NCBI GenBank assembly: GCA_020205615.1
Contig: JAINUW010000154.1
Span: forward strand, 248,001 to 312,000
Reading direction: 5' to 3'
DNA from: Panax quinquefolius
Taxonomy: Eukaryota > Streptophyta > Magnoliopsida > Apiales > Araliaceae
Length of the DNA stretch: 64,000 bases
Positions 24,784 to 36,579 of this stretch are shown here, piece by piece (the first letter of the stretch is position 1; every line of letters begins with the position of its first letter). Position numbers and translations under genes: made by a program. Below the pieces are notes generated by a model. That model worked only from the letters and a program-made list of their open reading frames with translations, made no database searches and had not been told where the DNA came from.

Positions 24784-25115
24784 ATCTCCCCTCCTTATGA
24801 AATTTCGACCTCGAAATTTACGTACCTAGTAGTTCAAAGAGATGAGAATACCTTGTTTTTTTTGGATTGTACCTTCCCTGTTATTTCCTCTGTATCATGA
24901 TTTTCTAATTGTTCATCTCCTGTATTTCAGATATCATTCTAGAATATACCTTCAAAACAAAGGATAATTTACATATCACAATTTGTCAACTTATCAAGTA
25001 AACAATTTCAACTTAGGTAAGTCACACACTAGCGAAGTATATTACTCGTCTCTCCCCTCTTAGTTCTAGACTCATATCTCAGCCAGCGACCATATCCCTA
25101 AGCTCTGATACCATT
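24784..25115 (-). mobile_element. Minimal internal domain 2 of the giant-LTR array
   Basis: This 332 bp domain is nearly identical to internal domain 1, with the polypurine tract at 24784-24798 and the primer site TGGTATCAGAGC at 25102-25113 on the minus strand. That both interiors have the same size and content argues that the short interior is the true structure of the family, not a chance deletion. Confidence 0.85.
25102..25113 (-). other. Primer binding site (initiator tRNA-Met), internal domain 2
   Basis: The minus strand reads TGGTATCAGAGC two bases after the LTR-C end. Confidence 0.85.
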
Positions 25116-25456
25116 TGTGATGCCCCAAAAATAGGTCCATACGACCAATTCTGAGTCGCCAGATATCATACTATAAAAATCAAATACAAACTTCATTTAT
25201 ACAAATTGTTGAACTATAAATGCGAGAATAGGACCAAAGTTAAAGCTGTGAGTTTTAATACAAATGTATGTAACTCTCATGGTGCCTCGACCATAACCTT
25301 ACAATGGTACTTTACATAAAAGTACATTCAAAACAATTTTAGAAATTAAAATCTTTGGGAAGTGCTCAAGGAAACCTTCGTATATGGGAGGCCATACAAT
25401 ACAGGTTATGATAGATATCACATGTCCACAGAATTATCCTTGGTTGACCCAATAGA
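25116..25456 (-). mobile_element. Giant LTR copy C, left piece
   Basis: First 341 bp of LTR-C (TGTGATGCCCC...), matching LTR-A 179-515 and LTR-B 20457-20795. It is cut by a solo LTR whose duplicated target ATAGA lies at 25452-25456. Confidence 0.88.
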
Positions 25457-26781
25457 TGTAAGAACCCAACTTATTATTAATGAAATTGAATTTCCTCTAT
25501 TTATTATTTTGAAATACTAAGGGTTGATTTGATTAGTGTGGTTAGTTATGGGTAAAATATGCAAATATTTCAAATAAGCAAGTGGTTATAAAATATTCAT
25601 TGTTGTCGGGGAATATTCGTTTGGTCGTGGAATATTCTACTTGTTGGGAATATTCGTACAATGGCCTTGACCTTTTGTGTGGGCCCCAATAACGAAAAAG
25701 CGATTGAATGAAGAAAATGACAAGTAAAAGTTGTTTATAAATAACGACGTAATGTTACAAATTAATCTTTGTTGAAATACTCGGTGGTTAAAAACACAAT
25801 AGCACACGGTATTGCACTAATTTTGATTATTACGTAAGAGGCACTACTCAATAATTGTTACAGTAATTACTGTTCAATATTTTATTTTATTGATTCAATA
25901 ATTGCTACGTTGATATTTTATATTATTGTTGTTTCAATAATTGTCATTACACAGTATTTTTCCATTATCGGATCAATAATTCATATTATTTGAATAGTAT
26001 TATTAGATAGCAATATTGGCAATGTCTAGAAAGTTCTGTCTAAGGAGAGGTTTGGTCATCTAATTGCGCGCCAGTAAGGAGAAATCCTTATTGGAAAGCC
26101 CCCTCTTTCCTAGGAACAGCCTGGTTGCCAGTATTGTGATTCTGTAATATTATTTGTGAATAATTAATTATTGATTTATATGATAAGGAAAATATTCATT
26201 TTATGTGGATATAGATGGAGAAATTTTTTAATGTGACAATTGTTGAAAATTGATATTTTATTTTTTTTGATAAAATAATTCATTTAAATATATTATTATA
26301 TTTTAATAATATAACAATGGTGATATTTTTACAATTAATGTAGGATATATGAATATATGAGGAGGAATAATATTTTTGTTGCAAAAGTTGTTTAAAATAT
26401 GTTAAACATGTCTCGTGGGCCCATTTCTTGGTTGAAATTTGATTATAGCACGTATAATCGTCTGTTTGTGGATTTGGTCAATTTACATTTGGAATTTGGA
26501 AAACTTTCTTTACGTAAAGTTGTAGAGAATGGAATTTCCTATGGAAAGGACACGAGGTTCGAATTTTCTCGATAAAAGGGCTATTTATTATGAATTATTG
26601 AAGTTCTGGATTAATTAATTATTATTTTTTTGGGGTTTTAAATGAATTAATTGAGAAAAACATTTTTGTGGTTGTTATTGAGGTGTGGCTGATGTCTAGA
26701 CTATATTGGTGTGCGTAGGAAAGTTAAGAAAAATAAATTATTATTTTATTAATTTTTCTGCTTTGGTGTTCTAAGCATTTT

Positions 26782-26793
26782 CCTATAAATAGG
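26782..26793 (+). promoter_or_regulatory. TATA box of plus-strand solo LTR
   Basis: CCTATAAATAGG lies about 1.3 kb into the LTR, the same relative position as in the giant LTRs. Confidence 0.6.
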
Positions 26794-27079
26794 GTGCTTA
26801 GGTTAGAATTAAAAATCACACTAGAAACTGAAGTTTTTTCTCTCTTTCTCTCTCTATATTATCGAGCATATTCTTGTGAGTATTTTGATACTTTGAGTGT
26901 TGCTATACGGTGCAAGTTCCCTTCAACACTATATTGAAGATTCTAAGTGAAATCTTGTCTTTTTCGAGGTAAGGATATTATTTTTAAAAATGATATTATT
27001 TGTTCCAATATTATTATCTTAGGAATATCGATAGTATTTTTCTTGTGAAATTCTTGTCTTTTAGTGTCGGAGTTACTAT

Positions 27080-27136
27080 TCACGTATACGACACTATTCA
27101 TGTATACGGTACTATTCACGAATACGATACTATTCA
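27080..27136 (+). repeat. ACTATTCACGTATAC short tandem repeat
   Basis: Three or four 18 bp units of ACTATTCAC plus GTATACGA/G. They are the complement of the GTGAATAGT module in the giant LTRs, at much lower copy number. Confidence 0.75.
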
Positions 27137-27365
27137 CAAAAAAATTAAATTTTTATTTTTTGTCCAAAATATCTATTATGGATACTAGCTTTGATTGTTT
27201 CCATGTTTTGATCATTCTTGAATTTTGCTCCACTATGATTATTTATGAAGTATTTTTGAACCAAGATTGTTTAAAATACGAATCCTTAATATTTGTTCTT
27301 TTGTTTCATTGGATTCGTTTTCTTTAAAATATTTTTCATCATCATCAGTCCTAAATGATGATTTT

Positions 27366-27510
27366 ACTGAATATCTTTGGCCTGTAGTGCAAAGATTAAT
27401 GATTTTTTGATGAATATCTTTGGCCCGTAGTGCAAAGATGAACAGGTGTTGAGATGAACATGACCGACTGATCAATATCTTTGGCCTGTAGTGCAAAGAT
27501 GAATATTTGA
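27366..27510 (+). repeat. Repeat with AATATCTTTGGCCCGTAGTGCAAAG unit
   Basis: Three units of about 55-60 bp share TATCTTTGGCC and GTAGTGCAAAGAT. The complement of this unit occurs scattered in the giant LTRs (for example about 1370-1440 and 21650-21720). Confidence 0.75.
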
Positions 27511-29319
27511 TTCAAGATGAATATTAATTGATGTTACAGGGATAAAATAATTATGATGGACTTTTAAATTCATAGATTATAGTAGATTTCATTCTCTACA
27601 GAACTTATCTATGAATTTTTATTTTCGCTGCGAATATTGATCTAAAACTTGTTGTCTATTGTATTTTATCAAATTTTTCCCTGTTGAAGACTAACGATAA
27701 TTTGTTCTATATTATCTTAGTCATAATATTCTTTATTGGGCTAGTTGACCTCACCCTTTTCCTTTTTGTTCCATTTTTCTTACCAGGAGGAGAGATTGTA
27801 GCGAGTTCTAGTTGGGGTGTGGAATGATGGTTCTAGAGAGTTGTTTTAGTAGTCCTCACCATTTTTGTAAAATAATATACCAATAATTGTAAAGAGGACT
27901 TATTTGGGTGTGAATATTGTCTAGATGGCAATATTTGTAATTAAACTCACAGTTTTTATGTTGTATTAATAAAGTTGTAGTTGTTTCTATACCATGTTAT
28001 TGACGACTCAAAATGGGTGATGTATACCTATTTTGGGGGCGTCACAATAGACCCCAAAGAAAAACGAGAAGATTACTATCATGTTTTTTCCAATGGTGAG
28101 TCTTCTCTTGACATATAACTATCTTCACTTGCTCACAATTGAAAATTATATTTCAACCAAACTCCAAGATCATATAGTAGTCTCGTAGATATACTCAATA
28201 AGTGGATGTAGACAACCCTATCTTATGATAACACGAGGTTGTATGTCATTAAACATCTTGTATGATAGTGGCAAAATACTCTTCCAAAGTTGGGTTCACC
28301 TCACCCAATTCGGTTCACCAAAATTTAATATCAAATGACGTATACAATCGACACACTTATCTAAAGTTCTCAATAAAATTATTTCCATACTATTTAGGGA
28401 GAACCTCAACAGCTATAGACCATCATTCTATTCTCCTGTTACCCCCGCTAGACCCAGCTACACTCTTATTACTTGAAAGGAATTGTGAAGCAAAAAGGGT
28501 GAGCACAACTAGCCCGATAAAAGAATATCATGACTAAAGATAATTTACATCATCAATAGCCTTCATTAGTAATAAATTAGAGATTTAGAACATATGGTAG
28601 ATGATAAAACTTTTCAACCATAGTTGCAGCGGAACGAGCAATCCATTTGAAGAGTCAAATAAACCATCAGGTCTATTATCTTCTCCATGTTAAAAGACCA
28701 CCAATAATGTTTTATCCTTGTAACATCAATCAACAATTCCTGTCCACAATCATATGAATAACTCATAATCATAATTGTGATTCTAAATTCCTCTTCGCAC
28801 CTAGTGCGAAGATAATTTTCATCACCTATCTTCACTTGGAACATCAAAAATCATGGTTATACCAAATCACAATTGCTGCTCATAATCATACTAATAAATT
28901 CATCTTTGCACTACAGGCAAAGATATTCATTAACAATTCATCTGTGCACTACAAGCCAAAGACATATAACTATATTTTAGAAGAGTCAAAGAGAGCATGA
29001 TATCTACTATCTTTTACGAATTAAAAGTGTATAATCATATGTTGTCGTTGAGACTCAGCTTAATAAATAATCCACATCATCGAATCATCCCTGCACTACG
29101 GCCAAAGATATTCATGTAATCATCAATGGTCATGATTATACCGAATAATCCCTAGTTATAATCATACCAATAACTATCCATCAATGCACTACGGGCCAAT
29201 GAGGACTTTTACCACATCATCTATAACATTACGGATCATGATTATACCGAATGATCCCGGTCATAATCATACCAATAAATAGTTCATATATACACATAAG
29301 CGGAGATACTCATCAATCA

Positions 29320-29462
29320 ATAGTTCATCTTTTCACGTAAGCTAAAGATATACAAATCAGTAAAACCAATAATCAACAAATCCATCTTTGCACGTAAGTT
29401 AAAGATGACAATCATTGTAAACCAATAATCAACGATCCATGTTTGCAGACGTGAGCCAAAGA
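29320..29462. repeat. 55 bp tandem repeat, LTR-C
   Basis: Units share CATCTTTGCACGTAAG and AAAGAT, with more divergence than in LTR-A and LTR-B. Confidence 0.75.
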
Positions 29463-29674
29463 TGACTTTCATCATAATATAAGCATGAGGATGATGATAA
29501 TGATATAAGCATTAATCAAGCGAAATAAAGGATAAATATTAAAGACTTTAAATTTATCCAAAGTTTAAAAATATCCAAATTGTCAACATGACATCTTTGC
29601 TTTGTGGAGTAAAATTCAAGAATAATATTCTTGTACCAAAAATAATTTGGATGAGAAAAGAAATATATTTATCG

Positions 29675-30025
29675 GGTAAATAGTACCCGCAATAGTACCC
29701 TTAAATAGTACTTTGGGAATAGTACCTCGTGAATAGTACCCCAACATGAAAATTACCCCAAATACCCGAGTGAATAATATTCGGGTGAATAGTAATTTGG
29801 GTGAATAGTAACCCATGAATAGTAACTCGTGAATTGTACTCCGACACGAAAAGTGCCCCGAATACCTGAGTGAATAATACAAGAGTGAATAGTAATCGGT
29901 GAATAATAACCGTGAATAGTAACTTTCATGAATCGTACTCTCGAACACGAAAAGTGCCCGAAATACCCGAGTGAATAATAATAATACTAGAATGAATAGT
30001 AACTTGCGTGAATAGTAACTCGTAA
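29675..30025. repeat. GTGAATAGTA repeat array, LTR-C
   Basis: Same short units as LTR-A and LTR-B. The open frame across them exists because the units happen to lack stops in one minus-strand phase. Confidence 0.85.
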
Positions 30026-30159
30026 AAAATACCAAAGAAAATGATATTCCAACGCGAGTACAAAAGAAATGATATCTCATACGAGTATAATAGAATATAC
30101 AAAAGCGCAAATGGATGTTCACCGCCATGCGATAATCTACGTAAAGATGATCATTTCCA

Positions 30160-30540
30160 CAATTTAATAAAGAATGAATACAAAGGATCATTCACCATAC
30201 TGCGATAATCCACATAGACATGTTATTCCAATAGAATAATAAAGAATGGAATAATGAGAAGAATTCACCGAGCATGCGATAGACCATACCGACAGGTTAT
30301 TCCAAATAAAATAATAAAGAATGGAACCGTGTCATGCGTAATCCGCATGCATGAGGATATTCCAACATAATAATAAAGAATGGAATAACAACAGAATTCC
30401 CAGGCATGCGATAGACCGCACAAACAGGTTATTCCCAACAGAACAATAAAGAATGGAATAACAGAAGAATTTCACCATGTATGCGGTACTTCGCATAGAC
30501 AGGTTATTCCAACATAATAATAAAGAATGGAATAACAACC
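30160..30540. repeat. AATAATAAAGAATGG minisatellite, LTR-C
   Basis: About six units of roughly 60 bp. The minus-strand frame at 30332-30538 is its translation. Confidence 0.8.
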
Positions 30541-30752
30541 CTTACTACTATTGAAAGAAAATAACTCTCTTCATGAATACGAAATAATAATACCCCTTAC
30601 TATAATAATAATATCCTTTACCTTAGAAGAAACTAGGTACTAGAATAGTGAGGTACCAAACTTCTCTTCTTCTTCCTCTCTATAATTTCTCTCTATAATA
30701 ATTGCTCTTGTGAGACTTAGTGAATTGGTGAAAAATAATGAAGAAATGAGCT

Positions 30753-30764
30753 TCTATTTATAGG
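30753..30764 (-). promoter_or_regulatory. TATA box, LTR-C
   Basis: The minus strand reads CCTATAAATAGA, conserved in place among the copies. Confidence 0.6.
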
Positions 30765-31921
30765 AAAATATAGTTACCATAATTGCACATTTTGGGGCTC
30801 GAAATATTACAGTATAATACCTTCATCTTTTCCTTCATTTTTAATTTAGTCATGCAAGTATTATCAAACTTGCACCACCTCCCTAATAGTAAATCATGTG
30901 AATCAATAGTAAATCATGTGACTCAGTAGTTCTAAACATGTGAAAAAATTAATTATAGTATAGTACCTTCATCTATACCTCCATTTTTAACTTAGTCATG
31001 CAAGTATTATCAAACTTGCACCAACTCCCCCTAATAGTAAATGAATGTGATTCAATAGTACACACATGTGAACAAATAGTTATAATCATGTAAATTAATA
31101 GCAATTAATTGCTCATTTATCCGATTAATTATCTGATTGGTCAATATAACATCTAGACATCAATTATTATCGAAATAAATGTTGGTTTCCACTAACACTA
31201 ATAATCCCAAAACAATAGAAACTCATCAATTTCATCTTTAATCAACACGAACTTATTCATCATAAATATTATAACTCATAATATTTAATAACCAGGTCGT
31301 TCTCAGGAAAGAGAGGGCTTTCCAATTGGCATGCAATTAGATTATCTAACCTCTCCTTGTTAGAACTTCTAGACATTGTCAGTATTGTAATTAATAATAT
31401 TGAATAACTTTGTCGTCTCAATTATTGATTTAATAATATAACATATTATGCAGATGATATTGTGACAATAATTAAATCAATAATATGAGAGATATGATGC
31501 AACAATTACTATAGCAATAATTGAGTATAACTGAGTGACTTCTCACTTAAGCATCAATAATTAATATATACCGTGTGCTACTATGCAACCACACGTATTA
31601 CTGTACTTTTACTACCGAGTAGTTCAACAGTTTTAACGGTAACACTTTCGCTGTTATTTTTATAAAAATATAATTCTGTCATTTTCTTACTTTGACAATA
31701 CTTCCGTTGTGGGGTCCACCAATGATTGTGCCGTCCTACGGATATTCCCCGATAAAAAGAATATTCTCCGACCAAACGAATATTTTATAACAACTTGCAT
31801 ACTTTGAAAATTTTTCACATATCACCCTTAACTTTAACCTTTTATCAATTTAACCATTTACTAAATAGAATAATTATAAAAAAATTGAATACTTTCATTT
31901 CATAAAATTTGGGGTCTCACA

Positions 31922-31926
31922 CCTTT
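31922..31926. repeat. Target-site duplication CCTTT (right)
   Basis: Exact match to 174-178, directly after the LTR-C terminus. Confidence 0.85.
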
Positions 31927-34238
31927 TATATTCCAAAAATATTAAATATTTTTGAAATATACTCAAAATCATTAAAAACTATTTTTCGGACTTTAAAATA
32001 ATTTTTAGAAATATATTATGTATTTTTCATAATTCAAAACTATTTTTCTCTAATTATTTATTAAAATAATTAATTTCCGGAAACTAAGTGTCATTAAAGG
32101 GCCCTATAGCGACAGAACCGTCACTATAGGTGTTCTTTAACATGTTCTTCATCAAACCTATATTTTATGTCAGTCACTAAGGGGCTTGGTTTGACCAGTT
32201 TTAATTATATGTTCTTGTTGCTTTCTAGGCTGGAATTTGTGTTAAAGTTGTAGTACTTATGTAATTCTACAATAGCATACCAAGTTTATGGCTAAACAAC
32301 ATCAGATCAGTGAGTTATAATGCATTAAAAATCTTGTTAAAGCATGTTCTTCATTTTACGGGTTACCCGAAAATGAAGAACAACCAAGGTATCTACTTAG
32401 CCAACTTAAATCTTTGCATTCCAAGCTACGTTTGTGTGTTATAAAGGTTCAATCCTTTAGTCTTGATAGCAGGGTAGAAGAACATGTACTTATTTCAGTC
32501 CATTAATATCACTAAATCAAGATCTGAGCTGGTCAAAATTGATTGAAAGAAACGGCTCTTAAAGATTCTGGGTTGCCTGGATTTGTTCTTCGACAGTTTG
32601 GTCAACCCTATTTTGACCTTGATTATTTTCAATTATGTTGTTACTTTAGGCGATCTATTAGCATACTTGTGTAGTTCATATACCATTCTATAACATCAAA
32701 CCAACAATATGACCTAAAACCTAAAACACAAGCAAGATCAAGGCCGCAAAAAACGTCGAGACGACATCGGATTCGGGTTACCCGAAACCCATTTTTGTGA
32801 GAAGTCAACGATATTTGAATGATCATATCTTACAATCGAGAGATGATTTGACATTGTTTTCAGTTTCAAATCAAAGCCTACATATCACAGAATAGATCCA
32901 TAACGTAAAACACAACAAACTAAAAACAGGGAAGGATCTAAAGCTTCTGACATTTGCTTGTCAGAAATCACATGAAGCTTCAAGAACAATTGCTAAAAAT
33001 TTGATTTTTGTACATCTACATGATATGGATCCATGATCCAACAGCCCAGATCACTATGTGACACCATTTGATACATTTCTAACCAACAAACAATAACTAT
33101 AACATTAGTCTTAAAGATCTAGCAAAATTAGGGTTCTTATACCTTCCAAATGCTTGATCTTAAATCGATCCTTGATGATCGATCTTGGAATGCTATCACC
33201 TGATCATGGCTTATCTAATCACTCACTCTCACTCTACATTTTCAAATTTTTAGAAAGAGAAGGTCTTGGTTGCTTTGATAAATAATGTAAGAGATTTTCT
33301 TACCTTTTAATTTCTAAGCTTTGATGCAATGTATAAGGATTATATATGGCTGATATTTGACACATATCTAGAGCTAGATCTAGGGTTAGTCACCAACCCA
33401 AGATCATGGCAAGATTTTCAAGCTAACTAATAAAAAATGTGACATAAGGGCATTCTAGTCATTTTGATTCCAATTTTAATTCTAAAAATGTCATTTAATC
33501 TAACCCTTAGGGTTAAAACCTAAGGTATACAAAATCACATTTAGGATTTCTAAATTAGGTTTTAAAAATGGAAAAATTAAGATTTTTCAAATTATAATTT
33601 GGATTCTCTAATTATACTTAGATTTCTAATCATAATTCCAGTTTACTAATTAGGATTAATATTTCCTAATTAAAAATGCTAATTTAGCAATTAAATCCAC
33701 AATTGTACATTCGGGTTCCTGACGGAACAATTAGGGTTTAAAAATTTGAAATTAGGGTTTGCTAATTAATTAAGCTTTACCCTAATTAATATTATAATTA
33801 ATAGCACTTGAGCATTATAATTATCCTTTAAGTTCCCAGATTAGGGTTATCAATTTCCGAATTAGAGTTTCAGATTACCGGAATTGAAATTAGGGTTTCA
33901 AACCCGGTTTCTAGGGTTTCTTATCAGATGTTAGGGTTTTCTAACTGAACGTTGACATTCAAATATAATATTAGGGTTTGACACTGATATAATTTATCTG
34001 ATCAACCCTTGACCCTTAACCACATTCTATACATATATAATACCATATTCACAGAACATATTCACGTATACACTTAATCCTGAATAATTCACTAAAATCT
34101 TTCACAGAGTTTTAAAATCCTCAAAATTCCTTCCCAAAAACATCAAATGCATACACTTTTTCTGTCTAGGGCTATTATTTGACCATAAATCCATCATTTA
34201 AGATTATTATAAATTGTCTAATTTCTCGGGTTGTCACA
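31927..34238 (-). mobile_element. LTR fragment (stack level 2) inserted in Tekay integrase
   Basis: On the minus strand an LTR start TGTGACAACCC lies at 34238, directly against an interrupted integrase frame (GGTKMYR is the last in-frame motif). The sequence is AT-rich and non-coding. It holds a partly palindromic CTATAGCGACAG...CGTCACTATAG at 32103-32130, a TATA-like motif near 33340 on the minus strand, and many TTAGGGTTT words at 33540-33970. The 3' side is outside the window, so I cannot tell whether this is a solo LTR or part of a full element. If CCCGG at 34239-34243 is its target site, the second copy is off-window. Confidence 0.7.
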
Positions 34239-35166
34239 CCCGGTACATCTTTGTGCCTCCTGAATGAACAGAATACGTTGTATTGTGTGCTTCGTACAAG
34301 ATTTTCTCTCTGATTTTGGTTACAGCTGGCACCCATACTCGACCCTCAAATCTTAATATATCGTCCATATCCGCTTTGAACTTTTCTTCCTCATTTCCTA
34401 CTATTCTCTTCCTTATCTTCTTGCATTCTTCATCTTTCTCTTGTGCTTCCTTTATTCTATCCAATAACGTCGGGTGAACTTCCATCATGAATAATTTTCC
34501 ATCAGCTTCTCTCGGTTCCTCCACCCTTATTTCCATCTTTTTCATTTCTCTTATTAATTCTTCATGAGTTGTCAATTTGAATAACTTCTCCCATACTTTT
34601 GTACTCAAAGTATCGGCTACTATGTTTACTTTACCCGAGTGATAAAGAATATCGCAGTCGTAATCCTTGATTAATTCCAACCACCTCTTTTTGTCGATAT
34701 TCAACTCCTTTTTTGAAGATATATATTTGAGACTCTTATGCTCCGTGTATATCTCACATTTTTCTCCATACAAATAATGCCTCCAAATCTTCAGAGCAAA
34801 AACTACCGCCGTTAACTCCAAGTTATGGGTAGGGTATTGTTTTTCGAAATCTTTCAACTGTCATGATGCATACGCAATGACCTTGCCTTGTTGCATTAGC
34901 ACACATCCAAGTCCTCCATGTGATGCATCACTATACACCACAAATCCTCATGTATTATCTGGTAATGATAATACAGACGCCTCACTCAACCTCCTCTTAA
35001 ACTCTTGGAAACTGTTATTGCATTTGTCCGTCCACACGAAATTCACTGTCTTCCTCTTTAGATTGGTCAGCGGGGTTGCTATCTTAGAAAAATCTTGGAT
35101 AAATCTTTGATAGTACTTGGCTAATCCTAAGAAACTTCTTACTTTTATTGGCGTCTTCAGTTGTTC
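34239..35166 (-). pseudogene. Tekay-like RNase H and integrase N-terminus, broken
   Basis: RNase H and integrase portion of a gypsy polyprotein. Reading leftward, the connection region (SFLGLAKYYQRFIQDFSKIA) is near 35050-35130 and the RNase H core has VYSDASHGGLGCVLMQ. Then comes the 34234-34857 frame with NLELTAVVFALKIWRHYLYG, YTEHKSLKYI and the integrase zinc-binding start AHNTTYSVHSGGTKMYR. The histidine-to-glutamine/aspartate spacing fits chromovirus RNase H. Stops near 34860 and 35166 break the frame. The catalytic core of integrase is absent because an LTR starts at 34238. Confidence 0.88.
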
Positions 35167-35910
35167 CTAGTTACATACCGCCTCCACTTTTACAGGATCC
35201 ACGGAAATTCCATTTTGATCTATCACGTGTCCTAAAAATTGAACCTTTTCCATCAAAAATTCACATTTCAAAAATTTAGCATATATCTTTTCCCTTCTCA
35301 ATGCTTCCAATACCATCTTTAGATGTTCGGCGTGCTCTTCCTTAGTCTTTAAATAAATTAAAATGTCGTCGATAAATACTACTATGAACATATCAAAGTA
35401 TGGCTTGAAAACTTTGTTCATCAAGTCCATGAATGCTGCTAGGGCATTTGTCAATTCAAATGACATCACTATAAATCCGTAATGTCCGTAACGAGTTCAG
35501 AATGCCATCTTTGGGATGTCCTCTTCTCGTACTTTCAACTAGTGATAACCCGTCCATAGATCTATCTTGGAAAAACACTTCGCTCCCTTCAGTTGACCTA
35601 AAAGGTCGTCTATCCTTGGCAACGGATATCTATTCTTAATCGTCACTCATTTTAACTCTCTCTAGTCGATATAGAGCCTCATCGATCCATCCTTTTTCTT
35701 TACAAACAACATTGGTGCTCCCCAAGGAGACACACTTGGTCGAATGTAACCCTTATCTAGTAACTCTTGCAATTGTATCATCAATTCCTTCATTTTTACT
35801 GGCGCTATACGATATGGGGCTTTCAAAATCTGCGCATTTCCCGGTGCTAAGTGTATTATGAATTCGATTTCTCTGTCTGGAGGAAGACAAGGTTGATCGT
35901 CTGGAAACAC
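35167..35910 (-). pseudogene. Tekay-like reverse transcriptase, broken
   Basis: The N-terminal motifs are in 35662-35910 ([49 protein letters not shown]). The catalytic part is in 35167-35469 ([17 protein letters not shown], with the aspartate pair at 35365-35370, and [15 protein letters not shown]). Between them (35470-35661) stops interrupt the DLWTGYH-type and [15 protein letters not shown] motifs. The [15 protein letters not shown] style identifies a Tekay (Del)-type chromovirus, not Athila. It is non-functional. Confidence 0.92.
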
Positions 35911-36298
35911 ATCCTGAAAAATCTTTGATTATCGATATATTCTTCATTTTTACTCCCTTTTTCTGAGTATCCACTATATAGGTTAAATAACCTGCACATC
36001 CTTTCTTTAACAACTTCTTGGCCTGCATCATCATAAGGTAACACAATTACTTGAGCGATGAGCTACCATAAAACACTACCTTAGACCTATTTGAAGTCTG
36101 AAGGTTCAAACTTTTCTTTTGACAATTGATTATCACAGCATGGCTGGATAATCAATCCATTCCTAATATCACATCAAACTCTCCCAGTCTAATCGAAATT
36201 AAGTCTACGTTTAGTTCGTGACCTATAATGTTTGCACAACAGTGTCGGTAGACGAACTCTACGGGAATTACTTCCTTATTTGCAATCTCTATGTTCAA

Positions 36299-36514
36299 CT
36301 AATTTTCTAAGCGTTCATGGGGTGTGTTTAGTTGTGTAGCAAATTCTTCATACACAAAGGAACAGGTAGCACCCCAATCAAATAATACATAAGAATTTAT
36401 ATTATTGATTGGGAGAATACCTAACACCACATCTTTTATAGCCACTGCATCTTGGACAGTCATGTTAAAGGTTCGGGAAGTTGGTCGGTTGGTTGGATTG
36501 CGTTGGTCCGCCAA
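36299..36514 (-). pseudogene. Tekay-like aspartic protease, active-site residue changed
   Basis: This frame has the protease signature at YVLFDWGATCSFVYEEF. The family consensus at this point is D-S-G-A, so the serine next to the catalytic aspartate is replaced by tryptophan. The region between here and the RT (35911-36298) continues the polyprotein in broken frames. Together with many stops this indicates a dead element. Confidence 0.85.
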
Positions 36515-36579
36515 TCATCAGCTTGCTGCCCCCTCCCGGTTGGCCGCTTCCTCAACTGCTCCCCTTCTTTGGGAAATCC

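Larger units (their letters stand above)
25457..28046 (+). mobile_element. Solo LTR, plus orientation, inside LTR-C
   Basis: The 2,590 bp unit starts TGTAAGAACCC and ends GGGGGCGTCACA. It is flanked by the perfect duplication ATAGA at 25452-25456 and 28047-28051. It is a relative of the giant LTRs in reverse orientation: its GGAAAGCCCCCTCTTTCCTA (26092 onward) is the complement of a U3 segment of the array LTRs. It has a TATA box at 26782-26793, short GTATACGACACTATTCAC repeats (27080-27136) and AAAGAT repeats (27366-27510). There is no internal domain and no second copy adjacent. The frames at 26943-27496 are repeat by-products. Confidence 0.92.
179..31921 (-). mobile_element. Giant-LTR tandem retroelement array (LTR-int-LTR-int-LTR)
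   Basis: This is one insertion bounded by TGTGACG at 179 and TCTCACA at 31921, with CCTTT duplicated outside. Read on the minus strand it is LTR-C (31921 to 25116), internal domain 2, LTR-B (24783 to 20457), internal domain 1, LTR-A (20122 to 179). Each LTR is about 4.2-4.3 kb after nested insertions are removed. Each internal domain is about 333 bp and has an initiator tRNA-Met primer site at one end and a polypurine tract at the other. No protein-coding domain belongs to this element, so it is non-autonomous. It resembles TRIM elements in its tiny interior and LARD elements in its huge LTRs. The three-LTR form probably arose by unequal recombination between LTRs. Confidence 0.85.
28047..31921 (-). 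mobile_element. Giant LTR copy C, right piece
   Basis: It resumes LTR-C after the solo LTR and runs to GGGGTCTCACA at 31921. It carries 55 bp repeats at 29320-29462, GTGAATAGTA repeats at 29675-30025, the minisatellite at 30160-30540, the TATA box at 30753-30764 and U3. The 191-codon minus-strand frame at 29616-30191, the longest non-retroviral frame here, is a translation of the two repeat arrays and not a gene. After it come CCTTT and older LTR sequence. Confidence 0.9.

Noticed and set aside
29616..30191. 191-codon minus-strand open frame, one of the longest in the window
   Set aside because: It is the translation of the GTGAATAGTA and AATAATAAAGAATGG repeat arrays of LTR-C. Residues repeat as tyrosine/serine/leucine runs, and equivalent arrays in LTR-A and LTR-B are interrupted.
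34283..35110. Plus-strand frames over the Tekay-like pol
   Set aside because: They are shadows of the minus-strand RNase H and integrase coding sequence.
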